This document shows positions 15,355-17,337 of a DNA stretch of 17,337 bases, in pieces; within the stretch, counting starts at the first letter, position 1, and the number at the start of each line of letters is the position of its first letter. The position numbers and the translations under genes are program-made. The notes beneath the pieces are model-generated. The model had not been told where the DNA came from, searched no databases, and saw only the letters and a list, made by a program, of their open reading frames with translations. Source of the stretch: Bacillota bacterium (GTDB taxonomy: Bacteria > Bacillota > Clostridia > Lachnospirales > Lachnospiraceae); the NCBI GenBank assembly GCA_023441145.1, contig JAEZQN010000333.1, positions 1-17,337 on the forward strand. Direction: 5' to 3'.

Positions 15355-16342
15355 CTACTTAAAACCAGAGTGTGAAAAGAACACATGGGAGAAAATTAAA
15401 GATAATTGTAAGAAGTTTGGAGACTGGTGTAAAGAACATTGGAAAACAATTGTTGCAACAATTGCAATTGTCATAGGAGCAGTTCTTGCAATATTAGCAG
15501 TCATTGCTACTGGTGGTATGGCTCTTGTGCCTCTTTTAGCAAGTTTACTTACAACGATTGGAATATCGGCTGGAACGGCAATGACAATTGCTACAATTGC
15601 TAGTATCACGGTTGCCATAGTTGCAGTTTTATCGACAATAGGATCATCCACTTTAAATATTATTAGTTTGTGGTTTAATACAAATAATAGTACATTTAAT
15701 ACTTGGAAGAAGATACTGAATTGGACCAGTATGATATCTAACGCATTTTACTCAGTTGGTTCGATATATTGTGGGATAAAAGGAATTTCTAATTCAAGTT
15801 TGCGAGCCTATGGGAAGAGTTGGATAACTGACTCAGGATTTAGAAATGCAGTATTAGGAGCAAGAAATTATGATTTTGTGTTAAACCCTAATACATCAAC
15901 ATTCTGGGCAGGGCTTGGAAAAGATGGAGCAGAAGTAGCAAAAAATTATGCTAATAATGCTGGTCGAACCTCTTTAGAAAAGACTATTGAAGAGCTTGGC
16001 ATTAAGATGCCTGAGTGGAGCGCCCAAGGAGGTGAAGCAGCCTGGAGAAGTGCATCAGCATCAATTGCCATGAATTCTTCAGGTAAGACACTTTCCCTAT
16101 TAGGACCGGATGTTGGAAAAGTAATGCCATGGGGAGAAGTTGGTAAAGTTTGGTTACATACGGAGAGTATATTGCTTAATATTAACCCAATGATAACAAA
16201 TGTTTCGAAACTTGTTAATTTTGGAACAATAAGCCAGGTATTGATTAATACTCCACGGACGTTTCAATTTGGAACAAGTCTTTTAGGGTTATCATCAGGT
16301 TTTGAAAGCGGTATTAGTTACTATTTTAATAAGGATGAATAA
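15035..16342 (+). CDS. T7SS polymorphic-toxin effector, predicted ADP-ribosyl cyclase/CD38-like NADase
   Basis: This 435-residue protein has three parts. Residues 1-107 are helical and charged, resembling the helical targeting modules of LXG/WXG-type T7SS toxins, though I see no diagnostic LXG motif. Residues about 138-212 are hydrophobic and rich in Ala, Ile, Gly and Thr. Residues about 285-391 carry the motif order of ADP-ribosyl cyclase/CD38-like toxins: TFWAGLG (W291), a helix, RTSLEKT (E315, aligned with the TLEDT catalytic Glu of CD38), AAWRSAS (W337, S339), then WLHTESILLNINPMI with E377 as the last catalytic Glu candidate. From the family, the expected activity is cleavage or cyclisation of NAD(P)+. 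Here it rests on eye-matched motifs only. About 45 extra residues follow the domain. ATG 15035 has AAAGGAGTGA four bases upstream. The N-terminus is duplicated at 17018, and a candidate immunity gene follows nine bases after the stop. Confidence 0.75.
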   Translation: MATIALYANKVNQLPDLIKNVKNSVSNYKEELSNVKKKTLTVNKSVCDLDEVIRSIQSSTVIQENKMEYLVALKENSEEFISITVKTDGDVADVVNQRKEEFYEKYYYLKPECEKNTWEKIKDNCKKFGDWCKEHWKTIVATIAIVIGAVLAILAVIATGGMALVPLLASLLTTIGISAGTAMTIATIASITVAIVAVLSTIGSSTLNIISLWFNTNNSTFNTWKKILNWTSMISNAFYSVGSIYCGIKGISNSSLRAYGKSWITDSGFRNAVLGARNYDFVLNPNTSTFWAGLGKDGAEVAKNYANNAGRTSLEKTIEELGIKMPEWSAQGGEAAWRSASASIAMNSSGKTLSLLGPDVGKVMPWGEVGKVWLHTESILLNINPMITNVSKLVNFGTISQVLINTPRTFQFGTSLLGLSSGFESGISYYFNKDE

Positions 16343-16351
16343 GGAGAAGAA

Positions 16352-16888
16352 ATGGAATTTATATCAGTAGGGCAAGCTTATCGAGATAGAAATCATGTAA
16401 GATATAAAGGGAAAATAGCAACCTTTTACGGAGAGATGGGAGAAGATTATTTTGCAGTACTAGTGAATGATATTGAATGGTACCCTAATCACCCAGCAAC
16501 TGTGGAAGAAAAAATAGAGTTGATGATAGAGGCAAATAAAACATTTCATGATAAGCATAGATTATATTTCTATGAAGATAATGCCATATTTTTTGACTGG
16601 AGAGGTATGCCGTTCATCTATGTAATGGATGGTGTAATAAAAGCTGTTGAAATGCCTTGTATATGTAATGCATTAGTAGAAATCAATGGTTTTGATACTA
16701 ATGAAGAGTATGAACAATTTGACAGGTATATTAAGGATTTACTGCAGGTAAAAGCACTTCAAGAAAAGAAAACTATTCAGACAAAAAAGGGACATACGCA
16801 AAAAAATTATCAGTGTAAGGTATGTAAATGCAATTGGTGCTTAGTTAAACCCGATCATTCATCTAAAGGGTTATGGAGAAAGCAGTAA
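16352..16888 (+). CDS. Candidate immunity protein for the upstream effector
   Basis: This 178-residue soluble protein has no signal peptide or membrane segment. The start at 16352 has AAGGAGA four bases upstream, overlapping the effector's stop codon, so the pair is translationally coupled. Such pairing of a toxin gene with a small cytoplasmic gene is the usual sign of an immunity protein, and that context is the only basis for the call. The N-terminal 150 residues look like a mixed alpha/beta domain rich in aromatic and acidic residues (YFAVLVNDIEWYPNHPATVEEK; FYEDNAIFFDWRGMPFIYVMDG). The last 40 residues differ in style: Lys-rich, then C-x2-C-x-C-x2-C (in YQCKVCKCNWCLV), which could bind a metal. 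I do not recognise a named Imm family. Confidence 0.65.
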   Translation: MEFISVGQAYRDRNHVRYKGKIATFYGEMGEDYFAVLVNDIEWYPNHPATVEEKIELMIEANKTFHDKHRLYFYEDNAIFFDWRGMPFIYVMDGVIKAVEMPCICNALVEINGFDTNEEYEQFDRYIKDLLQVKALQEKKTIQTKKGHTQKNYQCKVCKCNWCLVKPDHSSKGLWRKQ

Positions 16889-17017
16889 GTATAATGCATT
16901 ATAATGAGAACATAAATATTCTATGAATAAATCAATCAAAAAATGGTTTCATGACATCTAGACTTGTTTTCTAACACCAAGGGGAAGCTCTTTTGATGTA
17001 AGTAAAGGAGTGAACGT
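16889..17017 (+). other. Longest intergenic gap, between the two effector modules
   Basis: These 129 bases separate the candidate immunity gene from the second effector. They hold a 14-base AT-rich palindrome (16890-16903) and, at the end, the repeated ribosome-binding site. I find no convincing promoter with both boxes at proper spacing, and no GC-rich stem followed by a T run. The gap may simply mark the border of an exchangeable cassette. Confidence 0.5.
16890..16903. repeat. 14-base perfect palindrome
   Basis: TATAATGCATTATA reads the same on both strands and lies one base after the stop of the candidate immunity gene. It contains a TATAAT box on each strand. It could be an operator or recombination site, but AT-rich palindromes of this size arise easily by chance. 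Confidence 0.3.
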
Positions 17018-17337
17018 ATGGCCACCATTGCACTATATGCAAATAATGTGAATCAATTGCCAGATTTGATTAAGAATGTTAAGAATTCTGTAAGTAATTA
17101 CAAAGAAGAGTTGTCAAATCTGAAAAAGAAGACACTAACAGTTAATAAAAGTGTATGTGATTTGGAGGATGTTATAGAATCCATCCAGAGTTCTACCAAG
17201 ACACAAGAAGAAAAGATAAATTTCCTTGGCACTTTGAAGGTGAAAAGCGAAGAGTTCATCTCCAATACAATTACAAAAGATCTTAATGCAGCGGATGCAG
17301 TAAATCAACAAAAAGATGATTTTTATGAGAAATATTC
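17004..17337 (+). repeat. Direct repeat, copy 2: RBS plus effector N-terminus
   Basis: This is the second copy of 15021-15354, running to the window edge. The match begins exactly at AAAGGAGTGA; the bases before it are unrelated to those before copy 1. Confidence 0.9.
17018..17337 (+). CDS. Second T7SS effector, N-terminal part (cut by window end)
   Basis: ATG 17018 follows AAAGGAGTGA at a spacing of four, as in the first effector. The 106 complete codons align without gaps to residues 1-106 of the 15035 effector, and about 80 residues are identical by my count. Only two differences fall in the first 49 residues (K10N, V35L); most changes lie after residue 50. The part shown is the helical targeting module only, so nothing can be said of its toxic domain. 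If the polymorphic-toxin reading is right, the C-terminus beyond the window will differ from that of the first effector and be followed by its own immunity gene. A shorter, toxin-less duplicate cannot be excluded. Confidence 0.85.
   Translation, partial: MATIALYANNVNQLPDLIKNVKNSVSNYKEELSNLKKKTLTVNKSVCDLEDVIESIQSSTKTQEEKINFLGTLKVKSEEFISNTITKDLNAADAVNQQKDDFYEKY

Noticed and set aside
15355..15651. Hydrophobic - strand frame opposite the effector's hydrophobic region
   Set aside because: Its Ile/Val/Ala-rich sequence is simply the complement of the Ala/Ile/Thr-rich coding sequence on the + strand.
16866..16910. Possible promoter with TATAAT boxes at 16890 and 16900
   Set aside because: At the expected 17-base spacing the -35 positions read gggtta and agaaag, far from TTGACA. 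The boxes are parts of an AT-rich palindrome.
16978..17000. Possible terminator (AAGGGGAAGCTCTTTT)
   Set aside because: The two arms do not pair into a stable stem, and the T run is only four bases long.

Overview
The window is AT-rich, with every gene on the + strand, dense ATGA/TGATG overlaps and strong GGAGG-type ribosome-binding sites. This points to a low-GC Firmicute. The Ig-like repeat style and secretion gene set suggest a clostridial, perhaps Lachnospiraceae-like, anaerobe. That placement is inferred from style, not from any marker gene.

The region is one long operon-like block for a non-canonical type VII secretion system (T7SSb/Ess-like) with its cargo. From left to right it holds: (1) the 3' end of a gene for a tandem-repeat protein with about twelve degenerate 22-26 residue units (2-919); (2) an EssC-type FtsK/SpoIIIE ATPase split exactly between its first and second ATPase modules, as a membrane D1 protein with a probable ubiquitin-like N-terminus (956-4183) and a soluble D2-D3 protein (4180-5910); (3) a WXG100 substrate (5925-6251); (4) a 53-residue microprotein (6298-6459); (5) an EssB-like membrane protein whose cytoplasmic domain keeps all the residues of an active Ser/Thr kinase (6452-8335); (6) two small membrane proteins (8332-8655, 8667-9047); (7) a 1978-residue exported, membrane-anchored Ig-like repeat protein (9047-14983).

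A cargo section follows. It holds a 435-residue effector (15035-16342) with a helical N-terminus, a Gly/Ala-rich hydrophobic middle and a C-terminal region that matches, by eye, the motif order of ADP-ribosyl cyclase/CD38-like NAD glycohydrolase toxins. Next come a 178-residue candidate immunity protein (16352-16888) and the start of a second effector (17018 to the window end). The second effector repeats the ribosome-binding site and N-terminus of the first almost base for base, then diverges. This is the pattern expected of a polymorphic-toxin array with a shared targeting module.

Working model (inference): the split EssC motor and the EssB-like kinase form the inner-membrane machine, WXG100 and the small proteins assist export, the giant Ig-like protein spans the cell wall outside, and the NADase-like effector is exported and neutralised at home by its neighbour. 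No separate EsaA, EssA or EsaB gene is visible. EsaB appears to be represented by the N-terminal domain of the EssC protein. The repeat protein, the active-looking kinase and the giant Ig protein are the least conventional parts.
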